A program made the position numbers and the translations under genes. A stretch of DNA of 64,000 nt from Bacillus pumilus (lineage in GTDB: Bacteria; Bacillota; Bacilli; Bacillales; Bacillaceae). Shown here one piece after another: positions 1 to 7,992 of the stretch. Location of the stretch: the NCBI RefSeq assembly GCF_009937765.1, contig NZ_CP047089.1, positions 1,672,272 to 1,736,271 of the forward strand, given 5' to 3'. Below the pieces are notes generated by a model. It did not search any database and was not told the origin of the DNA. It saw only the letters and a list, made by a program, of their open reading frames with translations. Each line of letters opens with the position of its first letter. Positions within the stretch are counted from its first letter, which is position 1.

Positions 1-348
1 CAATTACCTGCGAAAAAGCGTTATGACTACTTCATTAAAAAGATTGTTGATTTTGAAGAAGTATGGTCATTAAGAAACGAGAAGGGATGGGTGATGTCAG
101 AGGATGAATATGGTGTACCGCAGCTTCATTTTTGGCCGACAGAGGATCATGCCGCTTATTGTGCGATCGACCAATGGGAAAAATCAGTGCCAGAAATGAT
201 TGATTTAGATGATTTGATAGAAGAGTGGCTACCCGGAATGATAGCAGATGGAATCAATCCGTCGATTTTCTATAATCGAAATGATTCGGTTTCAACTGAA
301 ATTCAAACATTAAAAGAAGATATAGAGGAAGAATTAAAAAACTACTAG
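1..348 (+). CDS. DUF2750 family protein (5' end outside window)
   Basis: The frame is already open at base 1 (reads LPAKKRYDYFIKKIVDFEEVW) and ends at a TAG at 346-348; an internal ATG at 91 is not a credible start because the conserved block before it is coding. The pattern of a YDYFIKK segment, EEVW, a GW turn, a WP motif, then IDLDDLIEEWLPGM matches my recollection of the DUF2750 family, which has no assigned enzymatic role. About 115 residues are visible, so only a few N-terminal codons are missing. It heads a run of small AT-rich genes that look like immunity proteins of a toxin locus. DUF2750 membership is fairly sure; the role is inference from context. Confidence 0.8.
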   Translation, partial: QLPAKKRYDYFIKKIVDFEEVWSLRNEKGWVMSEDEYGVPQLHFWPTEDHAAYCAIDQWEKSVPEMIDLDDLIEEWLPGMIADGINPSIFYNRNDSVSTEIQTLKEDIEEELKNY

Positions 349-372
349 TTCGACAAGAGTGGAGGTAGTTGT

Positions 373-999
373 TTGAAACGGCTTGAAGACTTATTTATTC
401 GTTCAGAAAAAGAATTCAAATTCTATCAGAATTTAGTAGACCATGTGTTTGACACAAATAAAGAGCTACCACAACAAGTCTTCCGTAAGACATTTGACTG
501 TTTTTTGTTTCAAGAGTTTGATTGGGCATTGAGTGATGATATTTTACCAACCATTAAAGAGTTATCATTTGTTACACAAGATAGAGAATTTTTAACTGCA
601 GTCCTTCAACCAGATCCAACCGAATATTATTTGAAGGAATTTGGTTATTATAATTGGCTGAAAGCGAATGTAAACATTTCAAGTGAGGATTATGTTAATG
701 CACTATGGACGCATCCAAAAGAGTCTATAGCAGATGATATCATAACGAATTCGTACATAGTGGTCTGGTTATCACATTCTTTACAGTGGGCGATTTGGAC
801 AGATAGAGATATGGAAATTTGTATCATAGGAATGGCATCAACAAAAGATTCTGTGAAAAATATATTAAAAGAAGGGTGGAAACCAATGGATCACCCTGTT
901 TTAGCAAATTGGTTTGAAGGATTATTGAAGGATCAAAAAACATTCAATGACTATTACACCCAAATGCTTTCTCATTATGCGTCATGTTACAAGCGTTGA
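373..999 (+). CDS. hypothetical protein, immunity-like, paralogue of the next gene
   Basis: A 208-residue protein starting at TTG 373 behind GGAGG at 361-365. I do not recognise the family. It shares a common plan with the gene at 1056-1637: an acidic N-terminal part with FQEFDWALSDD (EEFHWLLSDD in the paralogue), a central KEFGYYNWLK (DFGYYPWVK), then VVWLSHSLQWAIWTD (VIWFSPSAKWIIYGE). No signal peptide or membrane helix is visible, so it should be cytosolic. Low GC, small size and tandem duplication resemble immunity genes downstream of LXG or contact-dependent toxins. That role is inference. Confidence 0.75.
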   Translation: MKRLEDLFIRSEKEFKFYQNLVDHVFDTNKELPQQVFRKTFDCFLFQEFDWALSDDILPTIKELSFVTQDREFLTAVLQPDPTEYYLKEFGYYNWLKANVNISSEDYVNALWTHPKESIADDIITNSYIVVWLSHSLQWAIWTDRDMEICIIGMASTKDSVKNILKEGWKPMDHPVLANWFEGLLKDQKTFNDYYTQMLSHYASCYKR

Positions 1000-1055
1000 A
1001 ATGGAGTATCAATGACTGATGATAGATTTACCCGTAGATATGAAAGGAGCATAAA

Positions 1056-1637
1056 GTGAAACATTTGTTTATATCCGATCCAAAAGAATTTGAACATGTT
1101 CTATCGTTTGTTCATTCGCTCATTCACAGTACGAAGACATTTCCTGATCAAGTGTTGAAAACGAACACCCCTCATTATTTATTCGAAGAATTCCATTGGT
1201 TGTTATCAGATGATAGCTGGGAAATGTTAAAAGGTTTAGCTTTGAATCATCATGATGACTATATACTCATGGCTGTATTAGATGAGCAGAAGAGTATGGA
1301 TGATTATTATCATGATTTTGGTTATTATCCTTGGGTGAAAATCCCGTTAAACCTCACACCAAGTGATTACCTCGATCTCTTAACGGATTATCCGATAGAG
1401 AGTGTAAATGATAGCATAATGGATATTGCTTCACGTGTGATATGGTTTTCCCCTTCTGCGAAATGGATCATTTATGGCGAAAGAAGTTATGAGATAGGAG
1501 TACTAGCAGTTCATCAATTAGAACAAATGAATAAACAATTGTTAAAAACGTGGAGAACTTTAGATGAGATTGTATTAGATTGGATTTCAGTTGTATTTCC
1601 GAATCAAAACTTCCTGATGATTTTAAAAAGGAACTGA
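1056..1637 (+). CDS. hypothetical protein, immunity-like, tandem paralogue
   Basis: 193 residues, GTG start at 1056 preceded by AAGGAG with a six-base spacer. It aligns by eye along most of its length with the 373-999 product (shared LSDD, FGYYPW and VIWFS...W blocks), so the two are diverged tandem duplicates. It is cytosolic, acidic and rich in Trp and Tyr. There is no catalytic motif, and I cannot name the family. It sits in the same plus-strand run with short gaps, likely one transcript. Confidence 0.75.
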   Translation: MKHLFISDPKEFEHVLSFVHSLIHSTKTFPDQVLKTNTPHYLFEEFHWLLSDDSWEMLKGLALNHHDDYILMAVLDEQKSMDDYYHDFGYYPWVKIPLNLTPSDYLDLLTDYPIESVNDSIMDIASRVIWFSPSAKWIIYGERSYEIGVLAVHQLEQMNKQLLKTWRTLDEIVLDWISVVFPNQNFLMILKRN

Positions 1638-1686
1638 TTCGAAATTATACAAACGTAGTATGAAATAACTTCATAAGGAGGAAGAC

Positions 1687-2370
1687 ATGAATCAAATAGA
1701 CAATGTGTTATCTATACTAGATGAGTCTTTCCTAAATAAAGAGTTTCCTTTATTAGATAATGGGAACTTTGATTTTGCCAAAGGGAAGCTTTCTCTATTT
1801 ACGAGAGAGGAAAATTGGTTGATCACGATTCAATTATTCGGTTTATCGAAGGTAGGACCTGCTATTGATTTTTTTGCGATTGGTCCTGAGTTGAATAATG
1901 AATCAATCCATTTTCTATTGGATGAGCTTTTTGATTTCGTGGATCATCATCATGAAATAATAGATGATGATGAGATAGAACCTGGTTTCACTAAGCATCC
2001 TTTACGTATTAGATTAAATGGTGACTATTTTCATGTTCAAATACCAGAGTCATGCCAAGCTGATGTAACAGAGGAAAATGAATGGATTACTTTGTTAAGA
2101 GAAATGGCCAAACATCAAGATTTGCTGGATAGTTTATGGATGACAGATCAAGAACAATTTGACATCGTTCAGCATGTATATGATAAATCGCTCTATACAA
2201 CTGAATCATGGTTTCATCCAGAAACGCATAGCCAACTACCTAGTCGATCTCCTTTTTTTCAATCGGTTGCGAAGAGTTTGATCTATCAAGATCCAACATG
2301 CATTGTAAATATAAACACGAACACTGACTGGAGATTATGGTCAGATTTTGATACTGTAGAATATTTTTAG
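1687..2370 (+). CDS. hypothetical protein, immunity-like
   Basis: 227 residues, ATG 1687 behind a strong AAGGAGG. Not recognised. The N-terminal half has alternating hydrophobic strands (WLITIQLFGLS, IDFFAIGPEL) and a His/Asp-rich segment around residues 93-105. Its C-terminal tail (SLIYQDPTCIVNI...DWRLWSDFD) resembles the C-terminal core of the two preceding genes but stops about 60 residues earlier, so it may be a shortened relative. The same operon-like run supports a shared function; none can be assigned from sequence. Confidence 0.7.
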   Translation: MNQIDNVLSILDESFLNKEFPLLDNGNFDFAKGKLSLFTREENWLITIQLFGLSKVGPAIDFFAIGPELNNESIHFLLDELFDFVDHHHEIIDDDEIEPGFTKHPLRIRLNGDYFHVQIPESCQADVTEENEWITLLREMAKHQDLLDSLWMTDQEQFDIVQHVYDKSLYTTESWFHPETHSQLPSRSPFFQSVAKSLIYQDPTCIVNINTNTDWRLWSDFDTVEYF

Positions 2371-2409
2371 TTTCGTCTGATGTTTTAAATTGATGAGGTG
2401 GAACAAGTA

Positions 2410-2886
2410 ATGAGAATCGTATTAGCAAAAGAGAAAAATTTATTCGAAACAAATGAATTATTAAAGAAAATCAATTTAAACGTAGAAGAGTATAACTGGA
2501 TCATAAGCGATGTGACACTCACAATGCTTCATGATCGGAAAAATCAATTCCATTCAGAAGTGATGCCGGATTACACGGATTTTTTATTTCTGAAGGGTGA
2601 ACATTTTAAAAAATTCTTACATGACTATTCTTATTCTTTTATTTTCGCTGTTTTGACCGCATTGCCTCGTCATGTAGATCATTTGAATATCAGTTCAATA
2701 CCTCAAATTGAAGATAATGAACGATATTGGAATGTGAATTATACACCCGTTATCCCTCAAGCCGTGTTTGAAATCGGTTTTTTTGATTCGACAGATGTTA
2801 TTTTTACGGGAGATCAAAATATCTTAAGCGAATTTCGAAAAAAAGCGGACTTTATTTCATTTGAAGAATATTTACAAACTCCGTGA
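2410..2886 (+). CDS. hypothetical protein, immunity-like
   Basis: 158 residues. An in-frame GTG lies at 2398, but GAGGTGG (2395-2401) sits eight bases before ATG 2410, so the ATG is the better start. Unrecognised. The short segment VEEYNWIISDVTL recalls the FDWALSDD block of the upstream genes, and VFEIGFFDSTDVIF recalls their C-terminal strand pattern, so it may be a further diverged copy. No signal peptide or membrane helix is visible. Confidence 0.7.
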   Translation: MRIVLAKEKNLFETNELLKKINLNVEEYNWIISDVTLTMLHDRKNQFHSEVMPDYTDFLFLKGEHFKKFLHDYSYSFIFAVLTALPRHVDHLNISSIPQIEDNERYWNVNYTPVIPQAVFEIGFFDSTDVIFTGDQNILSEFRKKADFISFEEYLQTP

Positions 2887-2933
2887 CATGATAAGAATAG
2901 AGTTCACCCTGAAAAAATAGGAGAGTGAATGAG

Positions 2934-3332
2934 ATGTTTAATAGTGTACAAAAATGGATCGATTATCTAGATGGTGGTTGTAATGTACTTGGAGTCACAT
3001 TTGATTTGTTTCATAAAGAATTAATACTGAGCGTAAAAGTATCAGAATTAAATAAAGTTACTCAACATGAATTGCGATTTATGAATGTGGCGAGTTTTTA
3101 TTATAATGGGGGTGAAGGTAATGATAGATTTGAAGAATTGATACAAGAAGAGATGAATTGGCAAATTTTCGAATGCAGCTACCATCCTCAAGGGATAGGG
3201 AACCTTAAAAATGTACTTCTTGAAGAATTTGATGCAAATGCAAATTTTCTATTTAACATAAATTGTATGTTAATCGCGATAGAATCGAAAAAAGTATGTT
3301 TCGACTCACAGGAATTTATTTGCAGTGTTTAG
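2934..3332 (+). CDS. hypothetical protein, possibly YxiG-like
   Basis: 132 residues. ATG 2934 is chosen over the in-frame GTG at 2925 because AGGAGA (2919-2924) is nine bases upstream of the ATG. The protein is built of beta-strand-like segments (LGVTFDLFHKELILSVKV, LRFMNVASFYY) and is acidic. The layout, with a DUF-like strand pair followed by FMNVASF, is similar to FTNVSSVKIED in the gene at 3756. It recalls small proteins of the B. subtilis wapA-yxi immunity region, but that comparison is from memory and weak. Confidence 0.65.
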   Translation: MFNSVQKWIDYLDGGCNVLGVTFDLFHKELILSVKVSELNKVTQHELRFMNVASFYYNGGEGNDRFEELIQEEMNWQIFECSYHPQGIGNLKNVLLEEFDANANFLFNINCMLIAIESKKVCFDSQEFICSV

Positions 3333-3389
3333 GAAGATCTCATTAGCGTCTAAATAAGAAAGAAAAACATTTAGGGATGGGGAAAATCC

Positions 3390-3737
3390 ATGAAAATCAG
3401 CCGTGATAAACAAGATTTATTCGATGATGTAAAACAACGTTATCAATACTTATTAGATTCAGTTTATCCAGATGATATCGTCTCTTTTGAAGAAGAAACT
3501 GGTATATTTTCAGATGATTTTTATATGTTTTTTTCACTTGTTGCAGGCAGTTTAAGTTATGTGGTCGATCATAAACGAATACCGAAAAAACAGTTAACCG
3601 TGCTGCGTCAGTCATTTGAAGAGCAATATCCCCAAATCAAATCGTATCAACAGATCCTTGAATCATATCCTTTATTGCATTCCTATGTTCAATACCATGA
3701 AAAAACAAGAAAACGCATCATTGCACTTTTACAATAA
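3390..3737 (+). CDS. hypothetical small protein
   Basis: 115 residues, mostly helical in appearance, ATG 3390 after an AGGGATGGGG purine tract. It begins with a charged helix (KQDLFDDVKQRYQYLL), has an FYMFFSLVAGSLSYVV hydrophobic stretch too polar to be a clear membrane anchor, and ends in a basic tail (HEKTRKRIIALLQ). No family recognised. It is co-directional, with gaps of 57 bases before and 18 bases after, so probably part of the same transcript. Confidence 0.7.
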   Translation: MKISRDKQDLFDDVKQRYQYLLDSVYPDDIVSFEEETGIFSDDFYMFFSLVAGSLSYVVDHKRIPKKQLTVLRQSFEEQYPQIKSYQQILESYPLLHSYVQYHEKTRKRIIALLQ

Positions 3738-3755
3738 CCTTTTGGAGGACAAAAG

Positions 3756-4133
3756 ATGACATGGTTTTTAGATGAAAAAATCCAGAAACAAATCCCTGAT
3801 TTCGATATCAACCATCTAAAGCAAATCAATGAATTTCACTACTTTAAAGAGTATAATGAACATTACGACTTGATCAATTGTATTGTTCTGCACATTCCAT
3901 ATGAATCCCCGAATCTACAAGTAGACATTCATCTGAAATTCACCAATGTCTCTTCTGTTAAAATCGAAGATTTGGAGTTAACAAACGATTCCTATCTTTT
4001 TTTGAACATTCAACTTTTGGATAGAGGCTGGGAATATTTGAATTACTTTGTTGAAGACTATGAAGAACAGTATTTTTCTTTTTATTGTCAAACGGTTCAA
4101 GTCATACAAGTCGTATCAAATGAATCGGGCTAG
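3756..4133 (+). CDS. hypothetical protein, Imm50/YxiG-like fold suggested
   Basis: 125 residues, ATG 3756 behind TTGGAGG. The strand-rich pattern (NCIVLHIPYE, VDIHLKFTNVSSVKIEDLEL, YLFLNIQLLDRGWEYLNYFVED) is what small immunity domains of the Imm50 type look like, but this is a visual impression only. It shares the F-x-NV-S/A-S motif with the 2934-3332 product. It is the last gene of the immunity-like run; the next gene is an unrelated esterase. Confidence 0.7.
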   Translation: MTWFLDEKIQKQIPDFDINHLKQINEFHYFKEYNEHYDLINCIVLHIPYESPNLQVDIHLKFTNVSSVKIEDLELTNDSYLFLNIQLLDRGWEYLNYFVEDYEEQYFSFYCQTVQVIQVVSNESG

Positions 4134-4186
4134 TCTATCATCATATGTGCTAATCATGCTTCTTCATTCCAACACAGAAAGGTGCA

Positions 4187-5062
4187 ATGACATTGAATCG
4201 AATCATGAAATGGCTCTTATTTGCGGCGGTCATCGCTGGATTATTGGTATGCGCATTCTTTGTGTTCCGTTTCAACCAGCCTAAGCCGACGACAAACATC
4301 CATTATGCAGACACACAAAACAAACAGCAAACACTCGATATGTACATGCCAAAGGGCAAAGATGAAGACAAAAAGAAGAAGCATCCAGTCATGATCTATC
4401 TCCATGGCGGCGGCTGGACGGGCGGCGATAAGAATAGAGTCGCTTCAAAGGCTGATTATTTTACTAGTCAAGGGTATGTGTTTGTTTCAATGAATTACAG
4501 GCTTCACCCTGATGCCAACTACGAACAGATGGCAGATGATACGGCAAACGCCATTAAATGGGTGAAGGATCATGCGGATGAATATCAAATCGATTCATCA
4601 AAAATCAATGTTATGGGTCACTCAGCGGGCGGTCATTTGACGGCGCTGGTTGCCACAGATTCGACCTACTTAAAACGTGTGGGGCTGTCGCCAAAAACAA
4701 TCAATTCCATTGTTGTTCTAGACGGACCGTTAAACCTCAATCAATTTATACAAGCTATCCCATCGTACAAAAAAGTCTTTGGCAAACAGGAGGAGAACTG
4801 GACAAAGGCATCACCTGTCACTTATATGAATCAAAAGAATGTACCTCCTGTCTATTTGGTTACAGGCTGGGAAAATCCTGAGGTGTACCGATTTGCAGAA
4901 AAACTGAACCATGATAAAGGGTCTAAGTTTGTCTTTCGGGTCCATTCGCTGAGCCATAGTGACTTGAATAAATGGTTTGGATCAGACAGAGCACCGAATG
5001 AAGCACAGGATATGACAAAGGCAGTAATGACATTTTTAGATTTATACAATCACTCACGATAG
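4187..5062 (+). CDS. membrane-anchored alpha/beta hydrolase (esterase/lipase-like)
   Basis: 291 residues, ATG 4187 with AGAAAGG upstream. Residues 8-27 form one hydrophobic helix (LLFAAVIAGLLVCAFFVF) after a basic start, so the enzyme is probably anchored with its catalytic domain outside. Oxyanion-hole motif HGGGW lies near residue 74 and the nucleophile motif GHSAGGH near 145, typical of the hormone-sensitive-lipase / BD-FAE group. A His follows at the C-terminal HSLSHSDL. The usual acid turn is VTGWENPEV here, without the common G-x-x-D, so the acid residue is uncertain. Substrate unknown. Confidence 0.85.
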   Translation: MTLNRIMKWLLFAAVIAGLLVCAFFVFRFNQPKPTTNIHYADTQNKQQTLDMYMPKGKDEDKKKKHPVMIYLHGGGWTGGDKNRVASKADYFTSQGYVFVSMNYRLHPDANYEQMADDTANAIKWVKDHADEYQIDSSKINVMGHSAGGHLTALVATDSTYLKRVGLSPKTINSIVVLDGPLNLNQFIQAIPSYKKVFGKQEENWTKASPVTYMNQKNVPPVYLVTGWENPEVYRFAEKLNHDKGSKFVFRVHSLSHSDLNKWFGSDRAPNEAQDMTKAVMTFLDLYNHSR

Positions 5063-5507
5063 AAATGTTAAGCAATTTAGCAATATTATATTTAAAATGT
5101 TAGAGAGTAAAGTAACTAGTAAATCAAAGTGTTATTTATTCAATAAATGTGATTTTATAATAGTTAAAACAGCTTACTTTAATAGTAGGCTGTTTTTTAT
5201 TAATAGAAAGTAAGTATAAAACAGCTTTGTTTGATAAATTAAATACCCATTTATTTAAAAGGGTATTTTGGATACTTATAAATTGTGTGTGTTAGAAAAT
5301 AAATAGTAGTAAATAATCATTTTAAGGTAAAAACATCTTTTTTTTCCAAATTAGATATAATAAGTGTTAGAATATTTTGTGAGCCATTAGTTTAATTTTG
5401 AATATGTATAAGAGTATTATTCCCTATAGTCTTTGGGAGAAAAAAGTTTATATTAACTAGGCATAAAACTATATCATAATTTTTATATAACTGTGAGGAG
5501 AATATAA
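5063..5507 (+). other. AT-rich intergenic region before the NRPS fragment
   Basis: 445 bases, very AT-rich. It holds a plus-strand terminator (5166-5200), a second inverted repeat AAATACCC/GGGTATTT (5241-5248 and 5261-5268) with no strong T tract, and a TATAAT at about 5358 that could be a -10 element without a convincing -35. No coding frame of note. Base composition differs sharply from the esterase gene, so the left boundary of the acquired DNA may lie here. Confidence 0.5.
5166..5200 (+). terminator. rho-independent terminator after the esterase gene
   Basis: AACAGCTTACT and AGTAGGCTGTT pair around a short AT loop (one G-T pair) and are followed by TTTTTTATT. It lies about 100 bases downstream of the esterase stop codon. 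Confidence 0.75.
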
Positions 5508-6854
5508 ATGAAAATGAATTATAAAAATAAACAAAAAAAATTTAACCACTATATTAATGCATCAAATCAAAAAATTAAAGAGTATGAAGAATTTATATTT
5601 CACTTTGATAAAGATATGATCAATAAATTTAACTCTTTATCAAAAAAATTAGAGGTTGAATATAAGGTTTTATTTCACACTGTTTGGTTTATACTTTTAA
5701 ATAAACTGATAGAGTTAGATGAGATATATGTTAGCTCTATTGATGTTTCTTCACCTGTTGAAAATAATTATAGTAGCGCAGCTATAAATTTAAAATTCGA
5801 TAAAGTACTAACTTTTTCAGACTTATTATTAAAAGTTGATTGCAATAAACAATCAGAGGTTGGATTAAGTAGTAGTAATAATAGTAATAGATATTTGATC
5901 TTTTTTTGTGAAAAAGAGGGTTATTTACCACAAGAAATAGATGGCTTTTTTAACAATGATTTAGTTTGCTCTGTTATTGATCTATTTACAGTAAGGCTTA
6001 CTTATAATGTTGGAGTATATAATAATTTCTATGTTTCTAATCTATTAAATTATTTGATTAATATTATTGATCAACTTAATATTGATCCCGATATACTTCT
6101 TGGAGAAGTTGAAATTGTATTAGAGTTGGAGAAAAATAATATATTGACGAAGTTTAATGGGACTAAAGTGATGTTTCCACAAGATGAAACGCTTCATTTT
6201 CAGTTTGAAGAACAAGTTAAGAAATCTCCTGAAACAAAAGCTGTTGTATTTGAAGAAAATGAATTAACTTATCAAGAGTTAAACGAGAGAGCGAATCAAC
6301 TAGCCTATAAGTTGAGAGAAAAAGGAGTAACGCGAGAAGATTTTATTGGCATTATGACAGAACGATCAGTTGAGATGATTGTGGGGATATTAGGTGTACT
6401 AAAAGCAGGTGGAGCTTATTTACCTCTCGACCCTACTTATCCAAGTGAACGAATTGAGTATATGCTTCAGGACAGTGGTGCGAAATATGTATTGACCCAT
6501 GAAAATATAAGCGTTCCAGAAACATTTTCTGGCGAAATTGTGAAAATTGATGATTTGGCTTTAACAGAGAATCCTAGAACGAATCTCGAAGAGATTAATG
6601 AGTCCACAGATTTAGCCTATCTTATCTATACTTCTGGAACTACTGGAAAACCTAAAGGTGTTATGGTGGAACATAAAAGTGTAAGCAATTTTTGTTTAAT
6701 GGGTGAGACTTTTGGTATTTCATCAGGCAGCCGTGTGTTACAATTTGCCTCTTTTAGTTTTGATGCCGCAGTAGGTGAAATCTTCCTGATCTCTTTCATA
6801 GGTACGCCTGCCAACCTCATTTCCACAGCCTTCTGTTTGACTTCAACCGGATAA
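5508..6854 (+). pseudogene. non-ribosomal peptide synthetase, 3'-truncated (partial C domain + A domain start)
   Basis: ATG 5508 behind GAGGAG. Residues 1-200 look like only the C-terminal lobe of a condensation domain (VSSIDVSSPV, LTFSDLLLKV) with no HHxxxDG motif. Residues 215-425 are the start of an adenylation domain: A1 LTYQELNERA, A2 LKAGGAYLPLDP, A3 YTSGTTGKPKG, A4 FDAAVGEIF. Immediately after A4, at about 6786, the frame runs into antisense IS3 transposase sequence and stops at 6854, so the substrate pocket, the lysine of A10 and any carrier domain are gone. The first 600 bases are markedly AT-rich. Not expected to make a peptide. Confidence 0.85.
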
Positions 6855-6966
6855 CTCACTCTTGTCCCCATAGAAAAAACACCTCCATGTTTTATTTCGG
6901 ATCACAACGATCCGTTTTCAAACTTGAAGGTGTTTTTTATTTGTCTCATCTTATGGGGTCAGTTCC
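6786..6966 (-). mobile_element. IS3/IS150-type insertion sequence remnant (left end and start of orfA)
   Basis: On the minus strand an ATG at 6871 opens MGTRVSYPVEVKQKAVEMRL followed by AGVPMKEI, the conserved N-terminus of Bacillus IS3-family OrfA (helix-turn-helix). After about 28 codons the match ends at the NRPS junction. The non-coding end of the element reads GAACTGACCCCATAAGATGA from about 6965, like IS3-family terminal repeats. Over 1 kb of the IS (rest of orfA, orfB, other end) is missing, so it cannot move. A deletion has probably fused NRPS and IS. Confidence 0.75.
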
Positions 6967-7178
6967 GTATAGCTTAAAGCTTTTGTATTATGTATCATAT
7001 CCTCAATCCTACCCCAAAGCATTTTAATTTGTTTTCTATCATGATCATCCTTAATTTCCTTTTTAAATTTTTCTTGTTCAGAAAAATTAGCAATATGCAT
7101 ATTTTTCCCAAACTGTTGCAAATATAGTTGTGCGTTTGTAGCATCATCAAATGACGTTTTACTGTTAGTTTTATTCAA
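6951..7178 (-). CDS. small hypothetical protein, 3' end replaced by IS sequence
   Basis: TTG at 7178 is preceded by AGGAGGTGAG with a six-base gap, better than the GTG at 7187 that overlaps the ribosome site. It encodes about 75 polar residues (NAQLYLQQFGKNMHIANF, then a charged helix KKEIKDDHDRKQIKMLW). The last residues ELTP and the stop lie inside the IS terminal repeat, so the original C-terminus is lost. Family not recognised; its neighbours suggest prophage or integrative-element origin. Confidence 0.55.
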   Translation of the reverse strand: MNKTNSKTSFDDATNAQLYLQQFGKNMHIANFSEQEKFKKEIKDDHDRKQIKMLWGRIEDMIHNTKALSYTELTP

Positions 7179-7244
7179 AAAACTCACCTCCTAAACTTAT
7201 ATCGGAGATGAGTTGGGAATTTTTAGGCATTCAGTGAAATGGTT

Positions 7245-7570
7245 TTATTTAACGTAAAATTCAGATGTATAGAACGTACCAACAGTTTCAACGTGGTTAC
7301 CATGTTTATCGTAACGTTCTACTTCAACCTTGAATCAATATGTACCTTTCTTGATATCGAATTCATCGTACTGTTTCTCTGCTGGGTTAAGCGGTTTGGT
7401 GAATTGGTTTTAATCGTCTCCCACTTTCCATAAACCTTGCGCTGCGGAATAAGGTTCGGTTCTGCGATATAGTCATTGTCATTTTTGACAGCAATACGAA
7501 CAACCTTATCCTTTCCTAAAATGTGATTCGCTTTTTTTGGATTAGCAGATACACCAAATTTTGATGCCAT
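7245..7570 (-). pseudogene. frameshifted phage-like gene with a nonsense codon
   Basis: ATG at 7570 opens MASKFGVSANPKKANHILGK and runs to about WETIKTN. From there coding character continues in another frame (FTKPLNPAEKQYDEFDIKKG, then after a TGA at 7335-7337 VEVERYDKHGNHVETVGTFY, ending TAA at 7245-7247). The total length of 326 bases is not a multiple of three, consistent with one frameshift near 7400 plus one nonsense mutation. The product would be a small beta-rich protein of about 108 residues; family unknown. Confidence 0.65.
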
Positions 7571-7659
7571 GCTTATCAGCTCCCTTTTTATATTTTCGCG
7601 CTCCTATCCCTCACCAAAAGCACGTGCAGCCATACACCCAAAAAGATGACTATTCCCAT

Positions 7660-7686
7660 AAAAAAAACGCCCCAGAGGGACGCTCA
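7660..7686 (-). terminator. terminator of the cotD-like gene
   Basis: On the minus strand GCGTCCC-TCT-GGGGCGT (two G-T pairs) is followed by TTTTTTTT. It lies about 20 bases after the stop of the CotD-like gene. Confidence 0.75.
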
Positions 7687-7707
7687 ATATAAAAGTAAGA
7701 TTAAATT

Positions 7708-7992
7708 TTATCTATTCACACGACGACAACAAGGATTTTTCAAGTCACTTCCACAATCGTACTCTTCAACACAGCACTCACTCTCATACGATTCTGTCAC
7801 TGGATAAAAATTCTCAATCCTTTTGATGTGTTTATTTACATTTGTAATATGAGTTGGATGAATTCGTCTGATTGTATTCTCACTAGTTGTTTTTTTGACG
7901 ATATTACGTGTTGGTGAAACAATTGTTTCGTCCTTACAATGATTTCCTTTACGAGAACCAAAGAAAAAATCGTCCATTCTGTTGCGGCTCAT
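7708..7992 (-). CDS. CotD-family spore coat protein
   Basis: 94 residues, ATG 7992 with AAAGGGTG upstream. It shows the CotD layout: TIVSPTRNIVKK, then IRRIHPTHITNVNKH (HP-x-H-x-x-NVN), an aromatic FYPVTESY segment and a Cys-rich tail (ECCVEEYDCGSDLKNPCC). CotD proteins are inner-coat components made in the mother cell. It has its own terminator. Its place inside a decayed mobile region, rather than at the usual cotD locus, suggests a phage- or element-carried extra copy, as some Bacillus phages carry coat genes. Family call is by motif only. Confidence 0.75.
   Translation of the reverse strand: MSRNRMDDFFFGSRKGNHCKDETIVSPTRNIVKKTTSENTIRRIHPTHITNVNKHIKRIENFYPVTESYESECCVEEYDCGSDLKNPCCRRVNR

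Noticed and set aside
7239..7433. Plus-strand ORF of 64 codons rich in Phe and Val
   Set aside because: It is the antisense of the frameshifted phage-like gene at 7245-7570, with no ribosome site.
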